The notes under the pieces were generated by a model, which worked only from the letters and a program-made list of their open reading frames with translations, did no database searches and was not told the DNA's origin. The position numbers and the translations under genes were made by a program. A stretch of DNA of 64,000 nucleotides from positions 2,666,001-2,730,000 of the forward strand of contig NZ_JACCBB010000001.1 of the NCBI RefSeq assembly GCF_013409345.1. Reading direction: 5' to 3'. The first letter of the stretch is position 1, and every line of letters starts with the position of its first letter. Of this stretch, positions 33,817-41,835 are shown piece after piece. This DNA comes from Kineococcus aurantiacus. GTDB lineage: Bacteria > Actinomycetota > Actinomycetes > Actinomycetales > Kineococcaceae.

Positions 33817-34236
33817 TCAGGAACCGATGGCCTGCGGGCTGTCGTGGGTCTCGACGGCGATGCGCCGGGGTTTGGCCCTCTCGGCCACCGGGACCCGCAG
33901 GGTCAGGACACCCGCGTGGTAGGCCGCGCTGATCTTCTCCGTGTCGAGGTTGTCCCCGAGGATGAGCTGGCGGCTGAACACCCCGCGCGGGCGCTCGGCG
34001 GCGATCATCTCCTCGGTGCCCTCGTGCACGGGGCGCTGGGCGCGGACGGTCAGGACGTTGCGTTCCACGTCGAGTTCCACGCTGGCCGGGTCGACGCCGG
34101 GGAGGTCGAACTCGACGACGAACTCGTCACCGGTGCGCCAGGCGTCCATCGCCATGACGGCCGGCCGGGCCGTGGTCCCCAGGACCTGCTGGGTGAGTCG
34201 GTCGAGTTCCCGGAAGGGATCAGTGCGCATCAGCAT
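33817..34236 (-). CDS. Hsp20/alpha-crystallin family small heat shock protein
   Basis: This 139-residue ATP-independent holdase chaperone has an alpha-crystallin domain at about 31-125: [25 protein letters not shown] and the closing [21 protein letters not shown] with the conserved A-G-V-L motif. The N-terminal arm [18 protein letters not shown] is typical of actinobacterial Hsp18-like proteins. ATG 34236 has GGAGG 8-9 nt upstream; a second Met lies two codons on. A CIRCE element about 80 bp upstream implies HrcA repression and heat induction. Confidence 0.94.
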   Translation of the reverse strand: MLMRTDPFRELDRLTQQVLGTTARPAVMAMDAWRTGDEFVVEFDLPGVDPASVELDVERNVLTVRAQRPVHEGTEEMIAAERPRGVFSRQLILGDNLDTEKISAAYHAGVLTLRVPVAERAKPRRIAVETHDSPQAIGS

Positions 34237-34313
34237 GGCAACCACCTCCGTTGTGCGAGAGACGATGCGCTCCAACCTGGGTCACCGGGCCGGGCCGGTG
34301 CCCAGACATTGAT

Positions 34314-34340
34314 TTAGCACTCCCGTCCGTCGAGTGCAAG
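34314..34340 (-). promoter_or_regulatory. CIRCE element (HrcA operator)
   Basis: TTAGCACTC - 9 nt - GAGTGCAAG matches the CIRCE consensus TTAGCACTC-N9-GAGTGCTAA at 16 of 18 arm positions. It lies 78-104 bp upstream of the hsp20 start and is one of the few AT-rich spots in the region. HrcA, not encoded here, should repress hsp20 at normal temperature. Confidence 0.85.
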
Positions 34341-34378
34341 AGGTTCCCGAGGGTTTCGGCCAGGCCCGGGAACCCCGT

Positions 34379-36208
34379 TCACTTCGCCTCCGACCAGCGC
34401 TGCACGACGCTCACGTCGGCGACGAAACGCACCCCCGAACCGGCCGCCCACCGGTCCGCGGTCCGCGTCAGCGCGACCTCCAGGAGCCCCGCGGCGCGCT
34501 GGGCGTGGGCGGCCGGGACGTGCAGGAGGAGTTCGTCGTGCAGGCACAGCACGATCCGGCCCCCGGACCCGGCCAGGCCCGCGCGCACCGTCGCGGCCCA
34601 CGCCTTGAACAGTTCCGCGGCCGCGCCCTGCACGACGGCGTTGCGGGCGAACCGGCCGCGCGCGGTCGTCGCGGTGCCGGTCTCGCCGGGGGCGGGGGCG
34701 GGGACCCGCACGAGCCGCCCGCCGTACGTGCGCACGTCGCGCCCGGCCCGCCCGGCCTCCTCGGCCGCCCGCAGGTGGGCCAGCGCGCGCGGGTAGGCGC
34801 GTTCCATGCGCCGCAGCGCCTCCCCGGCCGCCCCCGAGGTCTGCCCGTACATCGCGGCCAGGACGGCGACCTTCGCGGTCGGCCGGTCCGCGGCCAGGGC
34901 CGCCGCGACGGGGGCGTACAGGTCGTCGGCGTGCGTGGCCGCCACCAGCCCGGGGTCGCCGGAGACCACCGCCAGCACGCGCGGTTCCACCTGGCCCAGG
35001 TCGGCGCGCACGAGGACGTGGCCCGGTTCGGCCGCGACCGCCGGCCGCAGCTCGGCGGGCAGGTTGTGCAGCCCGGCCTGCGCCGTCATGCGCCCGGCGG
35101 CGGCGTCGGCCGCCGACCACCCCCCGCGCAGCCGCCCGTCGCGGCCCACGTGCTCGTCCAGCCACGAGTACCCGTAGGTCGTCGCCAGCCGTTCGGCCTT
35201 GCGCCACAGCAGGAGCGCGGCCACGGCGGGGTGGGCGTCGCGGAACGCCTCGAGGCGGTGCGCGCGCGTGTCGGGCACGTCGAAACCCAGGCCGCGCAGC
35301 GCGGCGAGGACCTGGGCGGGGTTGCGCAGGTCCAGGTCGCCGCGGTGGTCGCCGTGGCGGTCGCCGTGCTGGTCGCCGAGGTGCCGGCGCACGGCCTCGT
35401 CGCGGGCGGCCCGGGCGCGCCGCTCCTCGGCCGGGGTCGCCGGGCGGGGCCCGACGGCCGCGCCGACGATCGCCTCGGCCGTCGCGCGGTCCAGCGGCAG
35501 GCCCGTGCGGGACAGCTCCACCGCCAGCAGCGCCGCCGCCGACTCGGCGTACCCGGTCTGGACGGGCAGCGGGGGGCCGGCCGGCTGCGGGCGGTGGTCG
35601 GGCAGCGCGGCCAGGGCCCGCGACTGCGCCGCCGCCACGTCGAGGGCGAGCCCGGCCCACCGCGCGGCGCGGTCGAGGCGCTGCGGCGGGTCCACGTCGA
35701 AGGCGCGGCCGTCGGCCCACGTGGGGGACACCTGACCCGCGCCGGTCACGGGCTCGTCGGCCGCGGCCGCCCCGTCGAGGTCCAGCGTCGCGGTCCCGTG
35801 CGCGGCGTCGGGACGCCGGGACGGCGGCGGGGGAGCGGGGAGCCCGTGGGCCGCGGCCCACACCGCGCCGGGGTCCTCCCGCGCGCCGCCGCCCAGCACG
35901 CGGTGCACGGCCGCGAGGTCGTGGCAGCGGGCGAGGTGGACGTCGCCGGCGCGGCCCGCGGCACCGGCCGCCGACCACCAGGTCCAGCGGGGCGCGAACT
36001 CGGCCTCCAGGTCGGCCAGGACGCCGGCGGGGTCGTCGGTGGCGACGGCCCAGCGGTGGCCGGGGACGGCCAGGCCCAGGCCGCCGGGCACGACGACCAG
36101 GCCGAGCGCGGGGACCGTCCCCAGCCGCCGCAGCCCGGCCCGCACGTCCGCCACCCCGGGCACCCCGGGGGCCCCGACCACCTCGACCACCTCGACCGCC
36201 TCGACCAC
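34379..36208 (-). CDS. DNA polymerase I-like protein (family A; bifunctional 3'-5' exonuclease/DNA polymerase type)
   Basis: The 609-residue protein has the three family A polymerase motifs in its C-terminal half: A, VLVRADLGQVEPRVLA; B, KVAVLAAMYGQTSGAA; C, LHDELLLHV. It lacks a 5'-nuclease domain. The N-terminal 200 residues correspond to the region annotated as 3'-5' exonuclease in actinobacterial homologs, but no convincing DEDD residues are visible, so proofreading is doubtful. A QHGDRHGDHRGD low-complexity insert lies near residue 280. Start GTG 36208 (VVEAVEVVEVV) has a CACACT hexamer 6 nt upstream; later starts are possible. It is probably a repair polymerase accessory to the main PolA. 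Confidence 0.87.
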   Translation of the reverse strand: MVEAVEVVEVVGAPGVPGVADVRAGLRRLGTVPALGLVVVPGGLGLAVPGHRWAVATDDPAGVLADLEAEFAPRWTWWSAAGAAGRAGDVHLARCHDLAAVHRVLGGGAREDPGAVWAAAHGLPAPPPPSRRPDAAHGTATLDLDGAAAADEPVTGAGQVSPTWADGRAFDVDPPQRLDRAARWAGLALDVAAAQSRALAALPDHRPQPAGPPLPVQTGYAESAAALLAVELSRTGLPLDRATAEAIVGAAVGPRPATPAEERRARAARDEAVRRHLGDQHGDRHGDHRGDLDLRNPAQVLAALRGLGFDVPDTRAHRLEAFRDAHPAVAALLLWRKAERLATTYGYSWLDEHVGRDGRLRGGWSAADAAAGRMTAQAGLHNLPAELRPAVAAEPGHVLVRADLGQVEPRVLAVVSGDPGLVAATHADDLYAPVAAALAADRPTAKVAVLAAMYGQTSGAAGEALRRMERAYPRALAHLRAAEEAGRAGRDVRTYGGRLVRVPAPAPGETGTATTARGRFARNAVVQGAAAELFKAWAATVRAGLAGSGGRIVLCLHDELLLHVPAAHAQRAAGLLEVALTRTADRWAAGSGVRFVADVSVVQRWSEAK

Positions 36209-36255
36209 CCGGCCAGTGTGACCGGCGGGTGCGACGGGCCGGGGCGGCCCGGTCC

Positions 36256-37839
36256 TCAGGGCGTGAGCGGGGTGACCGGCCCCACGACGGCGGTGGCCAG
36301 GCGCAGGTCGGTGGGGGCGGGGGCCAGGACCCCCACGCGCAGGGCGCTGACCCGGTGCGTCCCGCCGGTCGGGGAGTCCTGCGCGTTGACGGTCAGGGTC
36401 AGCACCGAGGTCAGCGCCGTCACCACGGGGGTCAGCGCCGGTCCCGCGGCGGCGACCACGGGGGTGAGCGCGGCGACGAGGCCGGGCACGGCACCCCCGG
36501 GGGTCGCGAACAGGGTCGTGGTGACCACCGTCCCCAGGGCCGCCAGCAGGGGCGTGGCCACGGTGGTCAGCAGGGCGCCGGACGCGACCGCCCCGTCGAC
36601 GCCGACGGTGCCCCGGCCCTGCGCCAGCTCACCCAGGGTCGAGGTGACGACCACGGCCCTGGTCGGCCCCAGGCCCAGGGGGGCGACGGTGGTGCGCAGC
36701 TCGACGGCCGCGGCGTTCAGGGTGGCGGTCAGGCGCTGCTGCACCTGCGCCTGCCAGGCCGTGAGCAGCGCCGTCACCCGCGCCGGGACGGTGGTCAGCC
36801 CGGTCAGCAGCAGCTGCGTGTCGGGCGCCCGCCCGTTGAGGCCGCCGGACCCGCTGAGCAGGGCGGCCAGGTCCACGGTGACCAGCCCGGTGCGCAGGTC
36901 CACGTTCACCACCCCGTCGGACAGCGGGGTCGCCAGCAGCGCGGTGCCCAGCGCGGCCAGGTCCACGGTGACGGTCGCCGAGCTGGCCCCGGCGGTGCCG
37001 CCGAGCAGGGGCCCCACGACGGTCCGCAGCGTGGACTGCAGGCTCACCCCCAGTGCGTCCACGGTCGTGGAGACCGCGCCCAGCTGCGTGGTCAGCGTGG
37101 TGCCGACGGTCCTGACCGCCGGGACGCCGGCCCGGACGGCGAGCGAGGCGATGGTGTAGCTGCGCTCGGGGGTGACCGCGGCACCGGCCGGCTGGCAGCC
37201 GTCCAGCGCGGCGCGGGCGCCGACGGCGCCCACGCCCAGGCTGACCCCGGCCAGGGCCGCGGTGGTGGGGGCGAGCTTGGCCAGGTCGAGGGTGGCCACG
37301 TCCCCGGCGGGGGTGGCGCTGCCGACGGTGAGGGCGCCGCTGTCGGAGACGAGGCCCGCGGCGGCGACGGCCCTGCCGTCGCTGCCGGCCCGGGCGTACT
37401 GGCCGTACGCGCCGAGGTGGGTGCCGGCCAGCGGGAACGCCACCGTTCCGGTCAGGTCCGTGGTCAGGGCGGCGTCCAGGGCCGTGACGGTGAGGTTGTC
37501 GCGGTACGCGTCGGTCCCGGCCCGGGGGGCCGTGGCGGGGACCGCGCTGGCACCGGTGCCCGGGTTGGTGGCCGACACCCCGGCCAGGCCCACGAGCGGG
37601 GACAGGTCCCGTCCCAGCAGGCGGCCGGTGGTCGTGCGGGCCTGGCTCGCGCTGCTGTACCGGCCGAGGGCGGTGCAGTCCAGGGGTGCGCCGATCGCGA
37701 AGGAGGACTGCACGACCTCCCGGTCGACCCAGGCCGCGTCGGTGGTCTGCAGGAGGTCGCCGACGGTCCGCAGGTGGCCCGCGGCCAGCAGCGACGCCAG
37801 CGCCGTCGCCACGGCGGCGGTCACCGCGCGCCGCTTCAC
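36256..37839 (-). CDS. Choice-of-anchor G family secreted surface protein
   Basis: This 527-residue protein has a signal peptide (MKRRAVTAAVATALASLLAAGHL) followed by TTDAAWVDREVVQ, a typical mature start in this family. The body is Ala/Thr/Val-rich with many short beta-like repeats and few aromatic or charged residues. The family normally ends in one of several surface anchors, but this one stops at VVGPVTPLTP with no LPxTG-like motif or membrane helix. GTG 37839 overlaps the upstream gene's stop by 4 bp, with GGAG 6 nt before it. It is last in the SipW-type operon. Role inferred: extracellular matrix or coat component. Confidence 0.78.
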   Translation of the reverse strand: MKRRAVTAAVATALASLLAAGHLRTVGDLLQTTDAAWVDREVVQSSFAIGAPLDCTALGRYSSASQARTTTGRLLGRDLSPLVGLAGVSATNPGTGASAVPATAPRAGTDAYRDNLTVTALDAALTTDLTGTVAFPLAGTHLGAYGQYARAGSDGRAVAAAGLVSDSGALTVGSATPAGDVATLDLAKLAPTTAALAGVSLGVGAVGARAALDGCQPAGAAVTPERSYTIASLAVRAGVPAVRTVGTTLTTQLGAVSTTVDALGVSLQSTLRTVVGPLLGGTAGASSATVTVDLAALGTALLATPLSDGVVNVDLRTGLVTVDLAALLSGSGGLNGRAPDTQLLLTGLTTVPARVTALLTAWQAQVQQRLTATLNAAAVELRTTVAPLGLGPTRAVVVTSTLGELAQGRGTVGVDGAVASGALLTTVATPLLAALGTVVTTTLFATPGGAVPGLVAALTPVVAAAGPALTPVVTALTSVLTLTVNAQDSPTGGTHRVSALRVGVLAPAPTDLRLATAVVGPVTPLTP

Positions 37840-38846
37840 CGCCGGCTCCGCGGGGGACGGGACGGGCGGCGGTACCGGGCCAGGGCGCTGAGGAGCAGAC
37901 CGCCCCCGACGGCTCCCGCGCCCAGGGCCAGCGCCGGTCCCAGCTCGGCGCCGGTGCGGGCCAGGCGGGCCGGCAGCCCCGGGTCCGCGGCGCCGGCCGG
38001 CTCCCCGCCCCGTGCGGGGGCCGCCGCGAGGGGACGCACCTCCACGGCGGCCTGCCCGGCGTCCTTCCCGGCGTCCTTCCCGGCGGACGCCGCGGTGGAC
38101 GCCGCGGCGGACGACGCGACGGCCGGTGCCGACGGGGTCGCGGCCGGGGGCGGGGTGGACGGGAGGGAGGGGGAGGGCGGGGCGCTCGTGGGGGCCGGGT
38201 CGGCCGTGGTCGTGGGCACCGGGGGGACCTCCGGGACGGGGCGGGCGGTGGGCGTGGGCACCGACGCCGCCGTGTCGTCGCCGGAGGCGGTCAGCCCGAT
38301 GCCGATGCGCCCGGAGGCGCCCTGCAGGTCGGCGGAGGCGTCGTCGGGCAGGTCGAGGGTGACCAGCACGCGCTGGGAGTCGTGCACGGAGACGTTCCCC
38401 ACGGGGACCGTCGTGCGGGTGGGGACGTCGGCCAGGCGCTGGTGCGGGAGCAGCTGCAGCTGGGTGCCGGGGCAGCGCGCGGGCCGGGTCAGCCAGGGGC
38501 GGTCGCAGGTGCGGACCTGGATCCACAGCCCGTCCGGGCGGGTGACGAGGGTGCCCTCGGAGGCCACCTGCAGTTCCAGCGCCCCGACCTCGTCGCCGTC
38601 GAGGGTGGCTCCGATCTCCCAGTGGGTGCGCCGGCCGGGGGCCAGGGTGGGCGGGCCGTGCCGGGTGAACTGGGAGTCCAGCCGCAGCTGCGGGGACCTC
38701 GGTCCGGCGGCGTCGGCCGGCGCCGCGGCCGCGGCGCCGCCCGCGCCGCCGAGCACCACGGCACCGGCGAGGACGGCGGCGCGGGCCCGGGGGCCCCGCG
38801 GGGGACGGGTCCGGCGCGCGGTGGTGCCGCGGCCGTGCGTCGTCAC
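37836..38846 (-). CDS. Cell-wall-anchored surface protein with LAxTG sorting signal
   Basis: This 336-residue exported protein begins with a twin-Arg-rich leader and hydrophobic core (about 20-47, ending ADAAG). A domain of about 150 residues follows with three Cys (CDRPW, RCPGT) and beta-rich sequence. A Pro/Thr/Ser stalk with a KDAGKDAG repeat leads to LARTG at 295-299, then a 25-residue hydrophobic helix and a basic end (RRPSRPPRSRR). LAxTG is the sorting motif of class E sortases in high-GC actinobacteria. No sortase is in the window. GTGA overlaps on both sides place it in the SipW-type operon. Confidence 0.8.
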   Translation of the reverse strand: MTTHGRGTTARRTRPPRGPRARAAVLAGAVVLGGAGGAAAAAPADAAGPRSPQLRLDSQFTRHGPPTLAPGRRTHWEIGATLDGDEVGALELQVASEGTLVTRPDGLWIQVRTCDRPWLTRPARCPGTQLQLLPHQRLADVPTRTTVPVGNVSVHDSQRVLVTLDLPDDASADLQGASGRIGIGLTASGDDTAASVPTPTARPVPEVPPVPTTTADPAPTSAPPSPSLPSTPPPAATPSAPAVASSAAASTAASAGKDAGKDAGQAAVEVRPLAAAPARGGEPAGAADPGLPARLARTGAELGPALALGAGAVGGGLLLSALARYRRPSRPPRSRR

Positions 38847-39490
38847 CGGCGGGCCGGTCGCCGTCGGGAGCCCGCACCGGGCCCGGGCCCGGAGGGGGTG
38901 CCGGCGGACGCCGGCCAGAACGTCCACGTCACCAGCCCGCCGACGCCGAGCGTGGTCAGCCCGAGGGCGACGGGGGAACGGGCCCGGTCGATCCAGCTCC
39001 CCAGGTGCGGTGCGGAGACCACCACGCGGCGGACCCGCTCGACCGCGTAGGGGCGGGGGTCGGCGCTGGCGTTGGCGTCGCCCTTGAGGGTGAGCAGCCG
39101 CGAGGCGGGAGGACCGGCCGGGTCCGCCGCGGTGGCGGTGACGCGGTGGGTGACCGGCAGGGCGCCGGGGCGTTCGACGGTCACCACGTCACCGACGGCC
39201 ACCTCCGCGGCCGGGACCGCGCGGACGACGGCCACCGCGCCGGCAGGCATCGCCGGGCTCATCGAGCCGGTCCGGAACAGCACCAGGGTGGTGTCGAGGA
39301 ACACCGCGGCCGCGAGGGCCAGCAGGCACAGCAGGCCGCCGGCGGCGGCCGTCGTGAGGAGCCCCTCGCGGGCCCAGTGCCGCAGCCCGCGCCGCGGGGC
39401 GTCCTGCGGGGGAGCCGGTGCGGTCACCGGGCTCGCCGCGGGGCCGGGGAGCGTGCGCGGGTCGGCGCACCGCTCGTGGTGGGTGCTCAT
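38843..39490 (-). CDS. Signal peptidase I, SipW-like (ER type)
   Basis: This 215-residue membrane peptidase has an N-terminal helix at about 43-70, RTGSMSPAM with catalytic Ser76, GDVVTVERPGALPVTHRV with His115 and GDANASADPRPY as box E. A Ser-His pair rather than Ser-Lys marks the SipW/archaeal/ER subtype, which processes TasA-like biofilm proteins in Bacillus. A second helix (about 171-191) spans the C-terminal region. It is encoded between a SipW-dependent-type substrate and an LAxTG protein, all with 4-bp overlaps, so its likely substrates are the operon's own products. Confidence 0.9.
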   Translation of the reverse strand: MSTHHERCADPRTLPGPAASPVTAPAPPQDAPRRGLRHWAREGLLTTAAAGGLLCLLALAAAVFLDTTLVLFRTGSMSPAMPAGAVAVVRAVPAAEVAVGDVVTVERPGALPVTHRVTATAADPAGPPASRLLTLKGDANASADPRPYAVERVRRVVVSAPHLGSWIDRARSPVALGLTTLGVGGLVTWTFWPASAGTPSGPGPGAGSRRRPARR

Positions 39491-40230
39491 GCGAGCGTCG
39501 CGTCGTACTTCCAGAACAGCTGTGCGCTCTTGCCCTGCGTGGTGTTGTCGGCCGTCGCGGGCAGGGTGATGGCGAAGCAGAGGTCGACGGCGCCGCCGGA
39601 GCCGCTGGGGCCGTCGGCGGCCAGCGGGACGCGCTGGGTGCCGGCGGTGGTCAGGGGGGCGTCGACGACCTGCCGGGCGCTGAGGCTGCTCGGCAGGGTG
39701 AAGGTGCCGGCGGTGCACGCGGCCTTGCCCACCCCGGTGACCACGGTGTAGCGCAGGGCGTCGTAGAGGACCTGGGCGCCGGCCGGGGACCCGGCGGCCA
39801 GGGCCGCGCCGTCGAGCTGGACGCACCCGGCCTCGGAGCCGGCCTTGGTGCGCAGCTGCATCGGGGCGTACACGGTCCTGCCGGGCACGAGCCGGGCGGC
39901 GTCGACGGTGAAGTCGAGCTGGCCGGCGCTGGACCGGTCGGCGCCGTCGCGCCACTGCGCCGCACCGGAGGTCCCGTTCCACACGTTCTGCTCGATGGCG
40001 AACGTCGCGGTCTGCACGTTCCCGCCGCCGTCGGCGCCGCCCCAGACCCACTCGGTGTCGGTCCAGGCCGCCAGCGTGACGGTGCCGCCCACGCCGAGGA
40101 CGAGGCCGCCGGCCAGCAGGGCGCGGGCCCTGGCCCAGCGGCCGGCTCGACGGGCGCGGCGCGGACCGCGGTCGGGGGTCGCGGGGGCACCGGTGGTGCA
40201 GCGGGTGCTCGGGGTCTGCGGGTCGTCCAC
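39487..40230 (-). CDS. SipW-dependent-type signal peptide-containing protein (TasA-like)
   Basis: This 247-residue protein has a basic N-terminus of about 35 residues, then LLAGGLVLGVGGTVTLAAWTD (39-58), which closely fits the SipW-cognate signal type with its GT..AAWTD ending. The mature part is beta-rich with Thr/Ala and four Cys, as in TasA/camelysin-like matrix proteins, although it is not alignable to them by eye. GTG 40230 follows AGGAGAG at 7 nt. As first gene of the operon it sets expression of the peptidase and the two surface proteins. A fibre or matrix role is inferred from the SipW link. Confidence 0.8.
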   Translation of the reverse strand: MDDPQTPSTRCTTGAPATPDRGPRRARRAGRWARARALLAGGLVLGVGGTVTLAAWTDTEWVWGGADGGGNVQTATFAIEQNVWNGTSGAAQWRDGADRSSAGQLDFTVDAARLVPGRTVYAPMQLRTKAGSEAGCVQLDGAALAAGSPAGAQVLYDALRYTVVTGVGKAACTAGTFTLPSSLSARQVVDAPLTTAGTQRVPLAADGPSGSGGAVDLCFAITLPATADNTTQGKSAQLFWKYDATLA

Positions 40231-40545
40231 AACGCTCTCCTGTCAGGTCGAGCCGGCAGGTCCTGGTGGATCCTGCTCGAGCAGGTCGGGCCACGGGTGG
40301 CCTTTGCTAGCTGCGTTGACTAGGTATTCGGCACGGAGTGTCACGACTGAAGCCGATCGGGTGGATCCGTCCGGGAACCCGGGGGACCGTCGGTGACCCT
40401 CGGTGTCGACGGCGTGCCCGCAGCCGTGGGCGCGGGTGCGTGAACGCTCCCCGACTGCCACTGTGAGACTGGCCCGCGCGCGGGCCGGAACGTCGTTGAG
40501 CCAACAGCGGCGCACCTCGGCTCGAGCCCGGGACGGAGGGAACAC
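40231..40545. other. Divergent control region between surface operon and LuxR-type gene (315 bp)
   Basis: No gene is seen. It should contain the promoters for both directions. TTGACT at about 40317 with TGTCAC 17 nt later is a possible rightward promoter. A perfect 16-bp palindrome GGCCCGCGCGCGGGCC lies at 40471-40486 and may be a protein site or a leader hairpin of the LuxR-type gene. The stretch 40305-40345 is less GC-rich than its surroundings. Confidence 0.4.
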
Positions 40546-41001
40546 GTGCACGAGATCGACGAGGACCTGGCCGCTGCCCTGTGGCCGCACCTCCTGGACG
40601 CCGTCGCCGCCGGGGAGCGCCGCGTCTACCTCGAGGCCCGCGGCGGGGAGCGCGTCGTGCTGGTGGCCGAGGGTGAGCTGCACCGGCTGGAGGCCGAGCT
40701 GCGCAGGCTGCAGCAGCACGTGGCCCCCGCCCACAGCGCCCCCGCCGTCAGCCGGCTGACCGCCCGGGAGGCCGAGACCCTGCAACTGGTGGCCGAGGGG
40801 CTCAGCGGTGCGCAGATCGCCGAGCGGCTGCAGCGCTCCGCGAACACCGTCGCCCAGCACCTGGCCACCGTCCGCCGCAAGTACGGCGTGCGCAGCAGCG
40901 CGGCGGCCGTCGAGGCCGCCCGCCGGGCCGGTCACCTCCCCGCCGCCGGCCGGGGCGGGAGCGCGTCAGCGGACCTGTCCCCCGAAAGGGGGTCTGGCTG
41001 A
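40546..41001 (+). CDS. LuxR-type HTH transcriptional regulator without receiver domain
   Basis: This 151-residue protein has an N-terminal half with a short alpha/beta region (LWPHLLDAVAAGERRVYLEARGG) and a coiled-coil-like helix (LHRLEAELRRLQQHV). The C-terminal LuxR/GerE DNA-binding domain is SRLTAREAETLQLVAEGLSGAQIAERLQRSANTVAQHLATVRRKYGV (about 64-110). It has no phosphoacceptor. GTG 40546 follows GGAGGG. Being divergent from the SipW-type surface operon, it is the obvious candidate regulator of it; that link is positional only. Confidence 0.85.
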   Translation: MHEIDEDLAAALWPHLLDAVAAGERRVYLEARGGERVVLVAEGELHRLEAELRRLQQHVAPAHSAPAVSRLTAREAETLQLVAEGLSGAQIAERLQRSANTVAQHLATVRRKYGVRSSAAAVEAARRAGHLPAAGRGGSASADLSPERGSG

Positions 41002-41121
41002 CCGGCGCCCCCCGCTCCAGGGTCGAGGACAGGTGGACACGACCACCGTGCCGTCCCACGATGGACGGGGACGTGCGAGCACCGCGCACGCCCCCGCAGG
41101 CACCGAGCAGGCAGGGGCACC

Positions 41122-41835
41122 GTGAGCACTCCGCCGGGGCGTCACCCCCGCGAGGCCCGCGCGCGAGGGGTGCGCGACGCGGTGCACGAGATGTGGGGCG
41201 ACGAGATGCCCCCCACCGCCGACCCCACCCTGTCGATCTTCCTCGACGCCCTCCTCGTCGACGACGAGCGCGGGCGGGACCTGGGGCTGCTGGTCCAGGG
41301 CGACGGCCTGACCCGCGAGGTGCTGCTCGAGCTCCTGCGCCGTGCCGGCCGGTCCTCGTGGTGGTTGCTGTCCCCGCCGCTGGCGGCGCTGCTCGCCGAG
41401 CGCGCGGAGCCGGCCGACCGCCCCGGGCCCGGTGACCGCGCGCTCCCGGGGGGGCGCGGCCTGCCGGGCTCCCGGCCGGAGCCGCTCCGGACCGGCGAGG
41501 GGCTGCTCGACCCCCGCGCCGGGGCGTGGGAGCTGGACCACCGCAGCCGCACCGTGTCCTGGGACCCGCAGTGCGCGGCCCTGCTCGACGTCCACCCCGC
41601 CGCCGGGGCGACGCTGGAGGACCAGCTCCAGCACCACGTCCACCCCGACGACCGCGACCGCGTCGCCGAGGCCCTGGACCACGCCTGCCGCACGGGGCAG
41701 CGCTACGAGCAGCGGTACCGCACCCGCATGGGCGACGGCGGCTACGCCTGGCGCCTGAGCAGCGGGCGCCTCATCGTCCCCGCGTCGGGCAGCGGCCCCC
41801 GCGTCGTCGGCGTCATCGCCGCGCTGCCGGCCTGA
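41122..41835 (+). CDS. PAS domain protein
   Basis: The 237-residue protein has an N-terminal acidic region (about 15-75) of unknown fold, a Pro/Gly-rich linker, and a C-terminal PAS fold from about 134: GAWELDHRSRTVSWDPQCAALLDV, then HHVHPDDRDRVAEALDHACRTGQRYEQRYRTRMGDGGYAWRLSSGRLI. No output domain is attached, so it probably signals through a partner protein. It follows the LuxR-type gene by 120 bp on the same strand. Ligand and partner unknown. Its end overlaps the convergent SDR gene by 23 bp. Confidence 0.75.
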   Translation: MSTPPGRHPREARARGVRDAVHEMWGDEMPPTADPTLSIFLDALLVDDERGRDLGLLVQGDGLTREVLLELLRRAGRSSWWLLSPPLAALLAERAEPADRPGPGDRALPGGRGLPGSRPEPLRTGEGLLDPRAGAWELDHRSRTVSWDPQCAALLDVHPAAGATLEDQLQHHVHPDDRDRVAEALDHACRTGQRYEQRYRTRMGDGGYAWRLSSGRLIVPASGSGPRVVGVIAALPA

